DNA of 6,872 bases, from assembly GCA_028701715.1 (NCBI GenBank), contig JAQVQF010000125.1, positions 1-6,872 of the forward strand, in the 5' to 3' direction. A model generated the notes under the pieces. It saw only the letters and a program-made list of their open reading frames with translations. It searched no databases and had not been told where the DNA came from. Shown here piece by piece: positions 1 to 5,704 of the stretch; the first letter of the stretch is position 1; every line of letters begins with the position of its first letter. Source of the DNA: Eubacteriales bacterium. Lineage in GTDB: Bacteria > Bacillota > Clostridia > Oscillospirales > CAG-382. A program made the translations under genes and the position numbers.

Positions 1-517
1 GGCTGCCGCCCGTTTTTACGCTTTCGATAAGCTCGACTCCGGTATCGCAGCCGAGCGCGTACCCAAATAAATCCTTGGCGTAGCCGAGCGTACACAGGCA
101 CCATGTCGGGGAAATCGGCTCGTTCACCCGCTTGACGCAGGAGCAATAGCAGGTCGGATATGAGAAGAATAAGTCGTCCCCTTCATGCCATACGGGATGT
201 ACCGTTGCATACACTTTATTATAATTTTCGCAAAATTCTTCAAGGCTTTTTGATTCGGTATAAATATGCTTTGTGTTTTCTTTTTCGTTTTCCCCGGGAT
301 GGCAGCAGCAGGATAAACGCAGCGTTTTTATTTGCTCCGGAGTGTATTTGCTCTCAAGATAGTTGCAGACATCCTTCGCCCATTTGAACTTGCGTATGTA
401 ATCGGCTGATTTGGAAAGCGGCAACGCGGCGGAAAATTCGTCGGCGTCGGCTTTGCCGAAAATCGCCTCGATCCTGTCACGGATTTTGATACCCTGTACA
501 TTTGTCATTTGCGGCAT
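1..517 (-). CDS. DUF6144-like cysteine-rich protein, C-terminus cut by window edge
   Basis: The frame is open from 517 to the left edge and gives 172 residues with no stop, so the C-terminus lies outside. It resembles the Cys-rich core of the 4119-5189 protein. It has a Cys-Cys-Cys-His-Pro run at residues 70-74, Cys96, a CxCxC at 123-127, then P-I-S-P-T-W-C-x-C ending at 142, followed by an aromatic stretch ending in LG, then Cys157. The paralogue shows C-S-C, P-F-S-V-S-P-T-Y-C-x-C-C and a similar tail. I believe this is the uncharacterised family called DUF6144; its biochemical role is unknown, and the Cys pairs suggest metal or Fe-S binding (inference). Start: ATG at 517 has AGGAG 8 bases upstream and overlaps the preceding gene by 13 bases. 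The alternative ATG at 508 forms an ATGA with the preceding stop but has the same SD 17 bases away, so 517 is preferred. Whether this copy carries the C-terminal Cys-rich module of its paralogue cannot be seen. Confidence 0.75.
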   Translation of the reverse strand, partial: MPQMTNVQGIKIRDRIEAIFGKADADEFSAALPLSKSADYIRKFKWAKDVCNYLESKYTPEQIKTLRLSCCCHPGENEKENTKHIYTESKSLEEFCENYNKVYATVHPVWHEGDDLFFSYPTCYCSCVKRVNEPISPTWCLCTLGYAKDLFGYALGCDTGVELIESVKTGGS

Positions 518-1374
518 TTTTCTTTCTCCTTTTCTGCAAGCAAGGTATAAAATGTTGCCCATTTGCTCGGCTTTCCGACACGTTCCTTAGGTAAATATGA
601 TTTTGTAAGAGTGCCTTTTAAAAGTATCTTTCCCGAATCATCCTTATGATCGTTTAATATATCCCACGCATCCATGAGCCACGGTTCATCACCCAATCCC
701 AATGCGCAAAAAGCCTCAACTACATTTTGGAGTCCAACACGCATCACTTCAAAAGGATAAAAAGTATCGATTGTACGCCATCCTGCACGGGCGTTCAGTA
801 CGAGAATATCTTTGTTGTCTGTACGGTAAAAAATATTATGATTTTTAAAGTATTGTATAAGTTCATTTATATACGGACAATCAATGCTTTTCTTCTTACA
901 TTCAGATGCGAGAAGTAATGCGTGCAAATTTGCCTTATAACAGCTTTTCGGGGTATATTTCAGTTTATCAAGCCTGTGTAGGCATAAAAATCCACCATCC
1001 GGCAGAGTATGTTCGTTTGATTTTACTAAGACGCTTTTTACGATTTCGTTATTATAACATCCAAGCTTGACAAGTGCACGAAGCAGCATAAAATCTCCGC
1101 AGCCACAGTTAAAAACGTCATTGAATCCTTCAAACGCTTTTTTCAAATAATTGAATGGAATATAATCACAAGTCAAACCGCATTCCGCAAGAGCGGTTAT
1201 ATAATATCCATACCAAAGCCCGTTTGTTTCATGCCAGTTTTCAGGAATTTTATTCGTTATCCATTCTTTTGAATCCGATATATCAGCCGGCTGATTTAGT
1301 AATTCTGTTAAAGTGCGGTATCTGACCGCAGGATTATCGTTCTCAAGCAGCCAGTTTATAACTTCGTTATTCAT
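505..1374 (-). CDS. Helical terpenoid-cyclase/prenyltransferase-toroid-like protein, function unknown
   Basis: This 289-residue protein has no signal peptide or membrane segment. The N-terminus W-L-L-E-N-D-N-P-A-V-R-Y-R-T-L (8-22) is the opening typical of bacterial proteins loosely annotated as prenyltransferase or squalene-cyclase-like, which fold as alpha-alpha toroids. Further repeat-like blocks follow: CGCGDFMLLRALVKLGC (90-106), D-G-G-F-L-C near 126-131 (similar to a QW-type turn), K-S-C-Y-K-A-N-L-H-A-L-L-L-A (143-156) and an aromatic block around 199-210. No catalytic DxDD acid motif is seen, so cyclase activity should not be assumed. It has many cysteines for a helical protein. Start: ATG at 1374, one base after the upstream stop, with GGAGG at 1387-1391 inside the upstream gene (12-base spacing, rather long). 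The coding strip around 841-900 is very AT-rich (14 of 60 G+C by hand count). The tail (279-289) is highly charged (Lys/Glu). Confidence 0.75.
   Translation of the reverse strand: MNNEVINWLLENDNPAVRYRTLTELLNQPADISDSKEWITNKIPENWHETNGLWYGYYITALAECGLTCDYIPFNYLKKAFEGFNDVFNCGCGDFMLLRALVKLGCYNNEIVKSVLVKSNEHTLPDGGFLCLHRLDKLKYTPKSCYKANLHALLLASECKKKSIDCPYINELIQYFKNHNIFYRTDNKDILVLNARAGWRTIDTFYPFEVMRVGLQNVVEAFCALGLGDEPWLMDAWDILNDHKDDSGKILLKGTLTKSYLPKERVGKPSKWATFYTLLAEKEKEKCRK
526..530 (-). promoter_or_regulatory. Ribosome binding site (AGGAG) deciding start at 517
   Basis: The minus strand reads AGGAG here, 8 bases before the ATG at 517. It lies inside the last codons of the upstream 289-aa gene, where the repeated Lys/Glu codons supply the purine-rich sequence. 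It favours 517 over the ATG at 508 as the start of the downstream gene and points to translational coupling. Confidence 0.7.
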
Positions 1375-1375
1375 T

Positions 1376-1669
1376 TTAAGTTATAACCTCCAAATATTCG
1401 TTTCTTAATTTTGTCAGCCTTTCAATTCCGTCCTTGTCCCATTCTGCAATTTTATTTATTATCCACTCACATGGAAACTCGCCGCAGACACCGCAGAAAT
1501 ATACGTTGTGCTCTTCGCAGCACTTATATATAGCACATCCGTCAGACCAAAGCTTAACGCATTTACCCTCAGCTTCACGGCAGCCCTTGCATTCGCCGTT
1601 TTTCTTATAACCGCAAGCATCGCAGCCGCCGCCGCAAGGGGTGATTTTGGAAAAGTCGGTTTTACTCAT
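1376..1669 (-). CDS. Stand-alone DUF3795-type cysteine-rich protein
   Basis: This 97-residue protein has twelve cysteines, at 12, 16, 19, 27, 30, 37, 45, 50, 51, 59, 62 and 67. The pattern C-G-G-G-C-x2-C (12-19), C-x2-C (27-30), a CC pair (50-51) and Y-F-C-x2-C-x-E-F-P-C (57-67) is the signature I associate with DUF3795, a small family common in anaerobic bacteria and archaea. After Cys67 a helix of about 25 residues completes the protein. Function is unknown; the spacing suggests bound zinc or an Fe-S cluster, which is inference. The start at 1669 overlaps the upstream PNPOx-like gene by 8 bases (its TAA is read through in another frame) and has only a weak GATGAG-like SD, so it is probably translated by re-initiation. 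The length is usual for the stand-alone family. The same architecture recurs fused to a DUF3788 domain at 3388-4122. Confidence 0.85.
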   Translation of the reverse strand: MSKTDFSKITPCGGGCDACGYKKNGECKGCREAEGKCVKLWSDGCAIYKCCEEHNVYFCGVCGEFPCEWIINKIAEWDKDGIERLTKLRNEYLEVIT

Positions 1670-2096
1670 TTACATACTCATCTTTAAATTTAATATCATA
1701 CCTCGTACCGTTGTGAAAAAGCACGCCTTCTGTCAGTTTTATGCACAGAATGCAGGTGTTATTATCTTCTTCATTCGTATGACCGTTGTCGTACCATTCT
1801 GCAAAAGCAGCTCGTAGTTTCGACATGATTTCGACATTTTTCTCGTCTCTAACCCAGCCAAGGTTCTCACCGATTCCGCGAGCGGTCAACCATTCACCGC
1901 AAACCGCAACAATCGGATTCTTTTCTATTTGCTTCATTTTATTTGACAGAGCATATGTAACCGCATAAAAAGCGCCGTTTTCGTAATAAGCGTCAACGAT
2001 TCTGACATATGGGATATTGTCGGCGGTTGTCGCAACCGAAAGCAGGGTATCATGCCCGAAGCGTTCGTCCATAATTTTCTTTATGTCTTTTGTCAT
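1662..2096 (-). CDS. Pyridoxamine 5'-phosphate oxidase-like (FMN split-barrel) protein
   Basis: This is a 144-residue protein. The first half carries the marks of the PNPOx-like split barrel: strand L-L-S-V-A-T-T (18-24), a short turn leading to P-Y-V-R-I-V-D (29-35), strand A-F-Y-A-V-T-Y (42-48), then S-N-K-M-K-Q-I-E-K-N-P (51-61) and V-A-V-C-G-E-W (63-69). Members are homodimeric cytosolic proteins that bind FMN, F420 or heme. Many are uncharacterised and are not true PNP oxidases; the group also includes Nim-type nitroimidazole reductases. The length is normal for the small single-domain type, and cofactor and substrate cannot be told from sequence alone. It is unlikely to be genuine pdxH, since the C-terminal substrate-binding region of that enzyme is missing. 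Start: ATG at 2096, two bases after the upstream stop, with GAGGA about 6 bases upstream inside the preceding gene. The stop overlaps the next start by 8 bases. Confidence 0.85.
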   Translation of the reverse strand: MTKDIKKIMDERFGHDTLLSVATTADNIPYVRIVDAYYENGAFYAVTYALSNKMKQIEKNPIVAVCGEWLTARGIGENLGWVRDEKNVEIMSKLRAAFAEWYDNGHTNEEDNNTCILCIKLTEGVLFHNGTRYDIKFKDEYVNE

Positions 2097-2098
2097 TT

Positions 2099-2908
2099 TT
2101 ATTCCTCATTCATATCAAAATACAACCGTCCGTCTTTTTCGTTTACATACGGCTGGCGGTTTTTTATATACGCGTATTTGGGGTATTTTGCGATAATATT
2201 CCGCAGCATACAGATCAAAACAGGGTGAATGGTCTTATCGTGCTCCGAGTTCATGACGCAGCTTTTATTCATCAGCCAGTTTAACATTTCAAGCTTGTAC
2301 TTCTCTATTTCAGGCTTAGCAAATTCAAACGGCAGCTCGGACAGGCAGAGCCAATAATACCATTGCGAAAACCACGGGCGTTTTTTGTCGCCGTAATGAC
2401 GGTTGTAGTTATCAATTCTGCTTCCGATCCATTCGGTTTCATCCGGCGCGACGGCGGCAAGAAACCTCAGCACCGTAAGCGAGGCGTCAAAGCATTCACC
2501 GACACCGTCGTCCGTATATCCGAAACAGGTTGTTTTAAGCCGTGCGAAAGTTTTATCGACCATAAATTGTACATCCGGATTATCCGGTGCGAAAAGATAC
2601 AGCAGTCTCAGTATCTCAAGCTCGTACATATTTGCCGACAGAATATGGGTTTTCGGCGTTTGATTCAATACTGTTTTTAATTTATTGCCGTCGTTATATG
2701 GCGGAATATAGAAAATCGGATACATTCTGCGTCCGCCGCCGTCGGTATTGCCGGGGAATTTTACACTTATATAAAACCGTTTTGCCTGCTCCGGCGTGCT
2801 TTTTGCAGACATAAGCTGCCGGACGATATTTTGTTTTTGAGCGTCGGTCAACTCATCGCCCTTGATAAGGTGATGGTTGGTCTTTATCATTAACTCATAT
2901 GCGGTCAT
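2099..2908 (-). CDS. Conserved all-helical protein of unknown function
   Basis: This 269-residue soluble protein has no signal peptide. I recognise the sequence style (a clostridial hypothetical family) but not a function. Visible marks are: Y-E-L-M-I-K-T-N-H-H-L-I (4-15); a Gly-rich F-P-G-N-T-D-G-G-G-R-R-M-Y-P (51-64); T-H-I-L-S-A-N-M-Y-E-L-E-I-L-R-L-L (87-103); C-F-G-Y-T-D-D-G-V-G-E-C-F-D (128-141) followed by L-T-V-L-R-F-L-A-A-V (144-153); and an aromatic W-F-S-Q-W-Y-Y-W-L-C-L-S-E-L-P-F-E (179-195). The helical repeats with DDGxGxC and W/Y-rich turns resemble an alpha-alpha toroid or HEAT-like fold, a possible distant parallel with the 289-aa protein at 505-1374 (inference). Start: ATG at 2908, four bases after the upstream stop, with a weak AAAAGG about 10 bases upstream. 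The other nearby ATGs at 2913 and 2916 are out of frame. The conserved middle block suggests a binding or catalytic pocket. Confidence 0.75.
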   Translation of the reverse strand: MTAYELMIKTNHHLIKGDELTDAQKQNIVRQLMSAKSTPEQAKRFYISVKFPGNTDGGGRRMYPIFYIPPYNDGNKLKTVLNQTPKTHILSANMYELEILRLLYLFAPDNPDVQFMVDKTFARLKTTCFGYTDDGVGECFDASLTVLRFLAAVAPDETEWIGSRIDNYNRHYGDKKRPWFSQWYYWLCLSELPFEFAKPEIEKYKLEMLNWLMNKSCVMNSEHDKTIHPVLICMLRNIIAKYPKYAYIKNRQPYVNEKDGRLYFDMNEE

Positions 2909-2912
2909 AGCA

Positions 2913-3377
2913 TCATAGCCTTTTGATTGGAAAATACAGATATTCTTTACCCGTTGACATAAGTGTCAGCTCATGAACAGCCCCGGCAAGTTCGAGGTGA
3001 CTTTCTTTCAGGTATTCCAGACCTTTTGCAAATGCATTTTCCGTATTACTCTCAATTCGGATATATTCAAAAGAGGGTATAATCCACTTTACCCATCCGT
3101 CAGGAGGAATAACCGATACATCACACTCCGCACCGGCAAGATACAGACCTTTTGAGAAATTTTCCTGCCATGGCAGTAACGAATGTGTTATGTCAGACAT
3201 CGCGCCCCATATACCAAGTGGAGCACCGTCATTTTCAATTTTTATAATATCAGCGATTTCGGAAAAATGAGCGTTTGTATCTTCCCACAGCTTTTGTATA
3301 AATCCCACGCCGTCTTCTGTCGATCCTTCTTTTCCGATAACGGCAAAAGACGGTTTTATGACTTTTTCACAATTCAT
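2913..3377 (-). CDS. GyrI-like effector-binding domain protein, second type
   Basis: This 154-residue protein is a single GyrI-like/AraC effector-binding domain (SOUL/GyrI superfamily) with no helix-turn-helix. Family marks are the opening I-K-P-S-F-A-V-I-G-K-E-G-S-T (7-20), the helix F-I-Q-K-L-W-E-D-T-N-A-H-F-S-E-I (26-41), L-G-I-W-G-A-M-S-D (54-62), W-Q-E-N-F-S-K-G-L-Y-L-A-G-A-E (70-84), P-P-D-G-W-V-K-W (91-98) and the closing G-A-V-H-E-L ... Y-L-Y-F-P-I (132-151). Such stand-alone domains bind amphipathic or planar small molecules; some inhibit gyrase and some hydrolyse cyclopropanoid genotoxins (family knowledge, not shown here). Start: ATG at 3377 is chosen because AGGAGG sits 5 bases upstream and the family's first strand begins just after it. 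A longer in-frame start at 3437 would add 20 residues lying wholly inside the upstream gene. It is clearly divergent from the GyrI protein at 5705-6148, so not a recent duplicate. Confidence 0.85.
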   Translation of the reverse strand: MNCEKVIKPSFAVIGKEGSTEDGVGFIQKLWEDTNAHFSEIADIIKIENDGAPLGIWGAMSDITHSLLPWQENFSKGLYLAGAECDVSVIPPDGWVKWIIPSFEYIRIESNTENAFAKGLEYLKESHLELAGAVHELTLMSTGKEYLYFPIKRL

Positions 3378-3382
3378 GTTGT

Positions 3383-3388
3383 CCTCCT
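3383..3388 (-). promoter_or_regulatory. Ribosome binding site (AGGAGG) deciding start at 3377
   Basis: A perfect AGGAGG on the minus strand sits 5 bases before the ATG at 3377 and shares a base with the TGA stop of the upstream gene (TGAGGAGG). It fixes the short start of the GyrI-like gene and implies coupled termination and re-initiation. Confidence 0.8.
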
Positions 3389-4122
3389 CAATTTCCGTAC
3401 TGAAGCGGTACATAAGGCAGTATGGCCCATGTAACATCGTCGGCAGATATGTTTTTCGGCTCTAAACCTCTGTATCCGACGGTTGCTTTTTCACAGGGAT
3501 AATTTATACAGTCATAGCAAGCATCAAATTGCTTTGTATGCAAGCATTTTAACGGCTCGCACAACTCATTTCCGTCACAGCAACAATGACAATTCGGTGT
3601 ATCGCAACCGGTGCAGCGCATATCCCAAACAGGACCGCCATATACCGCATTCAAATGCGGAATAAGCATTTCTCTGAATTCTTCGGTAATACCGGTATAA
3701 TGCACACACAAATCGCAGCGATGACCGCACCTGCCATACAACAAATTAACTTTTGACAGCGGTTTACGGTTTGGTTTTTTCTTAATATAAATGAGAGGCT
3801 TAATTGCTTCAAATGTTTCCGTGTTTGCAACCGAAAACATCATCCATTTACCGTCGTACAGGGTTCTGCTGCTGTCATATATATCTTGTATCCACTGCGG
3901 AAAGCTATCTCGCTGAGCTTCGAACTTCTCCCTCTCAGCTTTACCGAAAATAATTTGAAAGTCATAACGGTCTTCGAGAAAGTTGATGGACAGAATGGTT
4001 TTCTTGCCCTGACGGAATTTCAGGCAAGCTATATCGTAATATTTGCCCGCCGCCTCATCAAGAGCATATTTTCCTCTCATGAATTTTACAATCTCACCGC
4101 CGACCTTTTCCAATTCGTTCAT
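3388..4122 (-). CDS. DUF3788-DUF3795 fusion protein
   Basis: This 244-residue protein has two domains. Residues about 8-120 match a DUF3788 domain: G-K-K-T-I-L-S-I-N-F-L (39-49), F-Q-I-I-F-G-K (55-61), then Y-D-G-K-W-M-M-F-S-V (89-98) and L-I-Y-I-K-K-K-P-N-R (110-119), the usual end of that family. Residues about 130-212 are DUF3795-like and carry 14 cysteines: C-G-H-R-C-x2-C (132-139), C-x2-C (170-173), a CHCCC run (178-182), C188, C193 and C-x2-C-I-N-Y-P-C (202-210). The tail C-x2-C-x4-C and the opening C-x3-C-x2-C match the stand-alone DUF3795 protein at 1376-1669. Neither domain has a firm function; a DUF3788 ligand or protein-binding module joined to a metal-binding module is inference. 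Start: ATG at 4122 is preferred over the in-frame ATG at 4173, because GGAGG lies 10 bases upstream and it forms an ATGA overlap with the preceding stop. Confidence 0.85.
   Translation of the reverse strand: MNELEKVGGEIVKFMRGKYALDEAAGKYYDIACLKFRQGKKTILSINFLEDRYDFQIIFGKAEREKFEAQRDSFPQWIQDIYDSSRTLYDGKWMMFSVANTETFEAIKPLIYIKKKPNRKPLSKVNLLYGRCGHRCDLCVHYTGITEEFREMLIPHLNAVYGGPVWDMRCTGCDTPNCHCCCDGNELCEPLKCLHTKQFDACYDCINYPCEKATVGYRGLEPKNISADDVTWAILPYVPLQYGN
4119..4122 (-). other. ATGA start-stop overlap
   Basis: ATG (4122-4120) of the DUF3788-DUF3795 gene overlaps TGA (4121-4119) of the DUF6144-like gene. This four-base overlap is the usual mark of translational coupling in operons and supports 4122 as the real start. 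Confidence 0.85.
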
Positions 4123-5189
4123 GATAATTTTTCCTCCGCTTCCTTTTTTATAAGCTCCGCTACCTGCCGCCATTCATCTTCCGACAGGTTACGCAGTGTA
4201 AACGCGCCGCCGATACACTTGTATTCGGTTTTACCGTTTATGGTGATAGGAATACCTCTGCGGCATTTGTCGCTGCACGTTCCGCCATTGTACCACGCGC
4301 AGTTCCAGGCGCCGGTTTGCATTTGCGATATTATATTTTCCGAAAGCTTAAAGCTATCCTTGTATTTATCTATATCGTAAAGGTTGGCTTTGACGGAAAA
4401 ATGTTTCCTTGAAAAATCGAGGGTGAACATAACTCTTTTGGGCTTTTTACGGGTAAAAACGCATTTATAACCCTTGTTGACGTTAAATTCAATTATCTTT
4501 GGTCTTGTATAATTAATCTGTGAGCTTAAATTCAAGTCCTTGGCAAGGCTTATAAACATATTCACGGTATTTATGTCCCCCGAGGGCGCGTATGCGGAAA
4601 CATTGTCAAGCGTCGGCTTTTTTTCTGTTTCAAATGTGAACCGGCACGGTTCTTCGCCGTCGGTGTCGAGCGGCGAGGATACTATTTCCTTTAGTTTAAT
4701 CGGTAATCCGAGCATATTTTGATAATGATAACGGAAATGTCCGGCGCAGCAGCCGCAATATGTAGGCGAAACGGAAAACGGCTGCTTGAGCTTTTTTATC
4801 ATTCCGCAGGAGCAGGTGGTTTTACCGGTATGCACACCGTTCTGATACCCCTCCATTGTAACGGTAAACGTGCCGTCGTCATTGATCCGCGGCGACATCA
4901 TATATTCGACATTGCTTATAAGTCGCAATTTTTCTTCGACAGTTTTCCCGGCGTGCTCCTTTGCAAAGGCTTTGCAGTCATTATCACGCTTTCCGCCCTT
5001 GCAGCAGCCCTGTTCACCCATGATTGCAAGGCATTGCTCTTTTGTAAGCAGCTCGTCCATTTTGTCTATCAAGGCAAGCATTGGTTCGGGGTTATATCCT
5101 TTTACCTCGGTAAAATCGAATTGTTCAATAATTTCATTCGGGATTGCTTGTTTAAGCATAGATTCTTTGATTTTTTTCATACCGGGCAT
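4119..5189 (-). CDS. DUF6144-like cysteine-rich protein with C-terminal Cys module
   Basis: This 356-residue protein has two parts. Residues about 33-186 form a DUF6144-like core: C53, G-C-C-K-G-G (61-66), C72, then C-S-C (126-128), P-F-S-V-S-P-T-Y-C-G-C-C-A-G-H-F (137-152), Y-H-Y-Q-N-M-L-G (154-161) and G-E-E-P-C-R-F-T-F-E (178-187). Residues about 205-335 form a second module ending W-N-C (296-297), C305, C309 and, after 15 residues, K-C-I-G-G-A-F (324-330). This module resembles the whole 163-aa protein encoded just upstream. The core resembles the partial protein at 1-517. Function is unknown; clustered CxC and CxCC motifs in a cytosolic protein suggest metal or Fe-S binding (inference). 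Start: ATG at 5189, one base after the upstream stop, with an AAAGGCGG-type SD 8-11 bases away; the in-frame ATG at 5180 is a weaker alternative. The stop overlaps the next gene as ATGA. Confidence 0.8.
   Translation of the reverse strand: MPGMKKIKESMLKQAIPNEIIEQFDFTEVKGYNPEPMLALIDKMDELLTKEQCLAIMGEQGCCKGGKRDNDCKAFAKEHAGKTVEEKLRLISNVEYMMSPRINDDGTFTVTMEGYQNGVHTGKTTCSCGMIKKLKQPFSVSPTYCGCCAGHFRYHYQNMLGLPIKLKEIVSSPLDTDGEEPCRFTFETEKKPTLDNVSAYAPSGDINTVNMFISLAKDLNLSSQINYTRPKIIEFNVNKGYKCVFTRKKPKRVMFTLDFSRKHFSVKANLYDIDKYKDSFKLSENIISQMQTGAWNCAWYNGGTCSDKCRRGIPITINGKTEYKCIGGAFTLRNLSEDEWRQVAELIKKEAEEKLS
4133..4137 (-). promoter_or_regulatory. Ribosome binding site (GGAGG) deciding start at 4122
   Basis: GGAGG on the minus strand lies 10 bases before the ATG at 4122, inside the Glu/Lys-rich final codons of the upstream gene. 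It argues against the longer in-frame start at 4173. Confidence 0.75.
4185..4577 (-). other. C-terminal Cys module of the DUF6144-like protein (paralogous segment A)
   Basis: Codons for residues about 205-335 of the 4119-5189 product. This segment aligns with most of the 163-aa protein: a strand-rich region, then Trp-Asn-Cys, Cys305, Cys309, 15 residues, Cys325 and a Gly-x-x-Phe end. The boundaries are approximate and drawn by eye. Confidence 0.6.
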
Positions 5190-5190
5190 T

Positions 5191-5682
5191 TTATTTACCG
5201 CCTTTCTTACAGTTGAATGTCTTAAAGAGGTCTATATATGCGGGTAATTTTTCCGTTGTCGGCTCATAAAATTCAAAGGTATAGCCGTTGCATTTTTCGT
5301 ATTTAATGCCGCCGATTTCATAATCCTTGCGGAACTTACAGCTATCGCCCTTGCAATGCTTGCATTTACCGTAATCACCCGTAAAAACGCTTTTTATAAA
5401 ATAAGGTGTATTAGCAATATAATCGCCGTGCTTTGTTACCTTATTAAAGAACAACCTGAGGCAAATACCGTTATCCCTTATGTAAATCCGTGCATAAACA
5501 TTTTGTGATTTAATTCCCGACTTGCGGTAAATAATCATATACCTGCCCCAGCAGAACCCGTTGCCGATACCGCAATCCTCATAGCCGAGACCTTTCAGCT
5601 CTTCTGTAAAATCTATGATAAAGTGTTTGTCATCGGGCTTTATAAAGTCGTATTGTTTTGCGTTTAATATGTTATCGTTCAT
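5191..5682 (-). CDS. Small cysteine-rich protein, homologous to C-terminal module of the next gene's product
   Basis: This is a 163-residue soluble protein of no named family that I recognise. Its N-terminal half is alpha/beta-like, with strands at Y-M-I-I-Y-R-K (48-54), V-Y-A-R-I-Y-I (62-68) and I-C-L-R-L-F-F (73-79). The C-terminal half carries G-K-C-x2-C-x4-C (105-115), then 15 residues, then K-C-N-G-Y-T-F-E-F (130-138). The same pattern (C-x15-C between the last two cysteines, followed by x-G-x-x-F) closes the 356-aa protein directly downstream: 7 of 24 aligned residues are identical across that stretch, counted by hand. A strand-rich stretch precedes it in both proteins. The final residues are Lys/Gly-rich with Cys158. 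Likely a metal-binding module (inference). Start: ATG at 5682, with AAGGA 10 bases upstream at 5693-5697, 22 bases after the upstream stop, which is the widest gap in the window. Confidence 0.75.
   Translation of the reverse strand: MNDNILNAKQYDFIKPDDKHFIIDFTEELKGLGYEDCGIGNGFCWGRYMIIYRKSGIKSQNVYARIYIRDNGICLRLFFNKVTKHGDYIANTPYFIKSVFTGDYGKCKHCKGDSCKFRKDYEIGGIKYEKCNGYTFEFYEPTTEKLPAYIDLFKTFNCKKGGK
5269..5625 (-). other. Stand-alone Cys module (paralogous segment B)
   Basis: Codons for residues about 20-138 of the 5191-5682 product, matching segment A at 4185-4577 in cysteine spacing (C115 to C131, as C309 to C325) and in the preceding strand pattern. Nucleotide similarity is not obvious, so the duplication is old or the two came together independently. 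Confidence 0.55.
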
Positions 5683-5704
5683 ATATTATTTATCCTTACC
5701 ATAG

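Noticed and set aside
160..387. Plus-strand ORF of 75 codons
   Set aside because: It is antisense to the partial DUF6144-like gene, whose cysteine motifs match a paralogue in the same window.
2913..3437. Longer start for the GyrI-like gene at 3437
   Set aside because: The extra 20 residues lie wholly within the upstream gene, while AGGAGG sits 5 bases before the ATG at 3377, where the domain begins.
3388..4173. Longer start for the DUF3788-DUF3795 gene at 4173
   Set aside because: The added 17 residues are low-complexity Gly/Ser/Lys from another gene's frame. The ATG at 4122 has a proper SD and an ATGA overlap.
3886..4380. Plus-strand ORF of 164 codons
   Set aside because: It lies fully antisense to the DUF3788-DUF3795 and DUF6144-like genes, spans their junction, and has no SD or recognisable motif. 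The minus-strand frames carry the family signatures.
4719..5247. Plus-strand ORFs of 165 and 125 codons
   Set aside because: They are antisense shadows of the DUF6144-like gene, overlap each other in different frames, and show no family motif.
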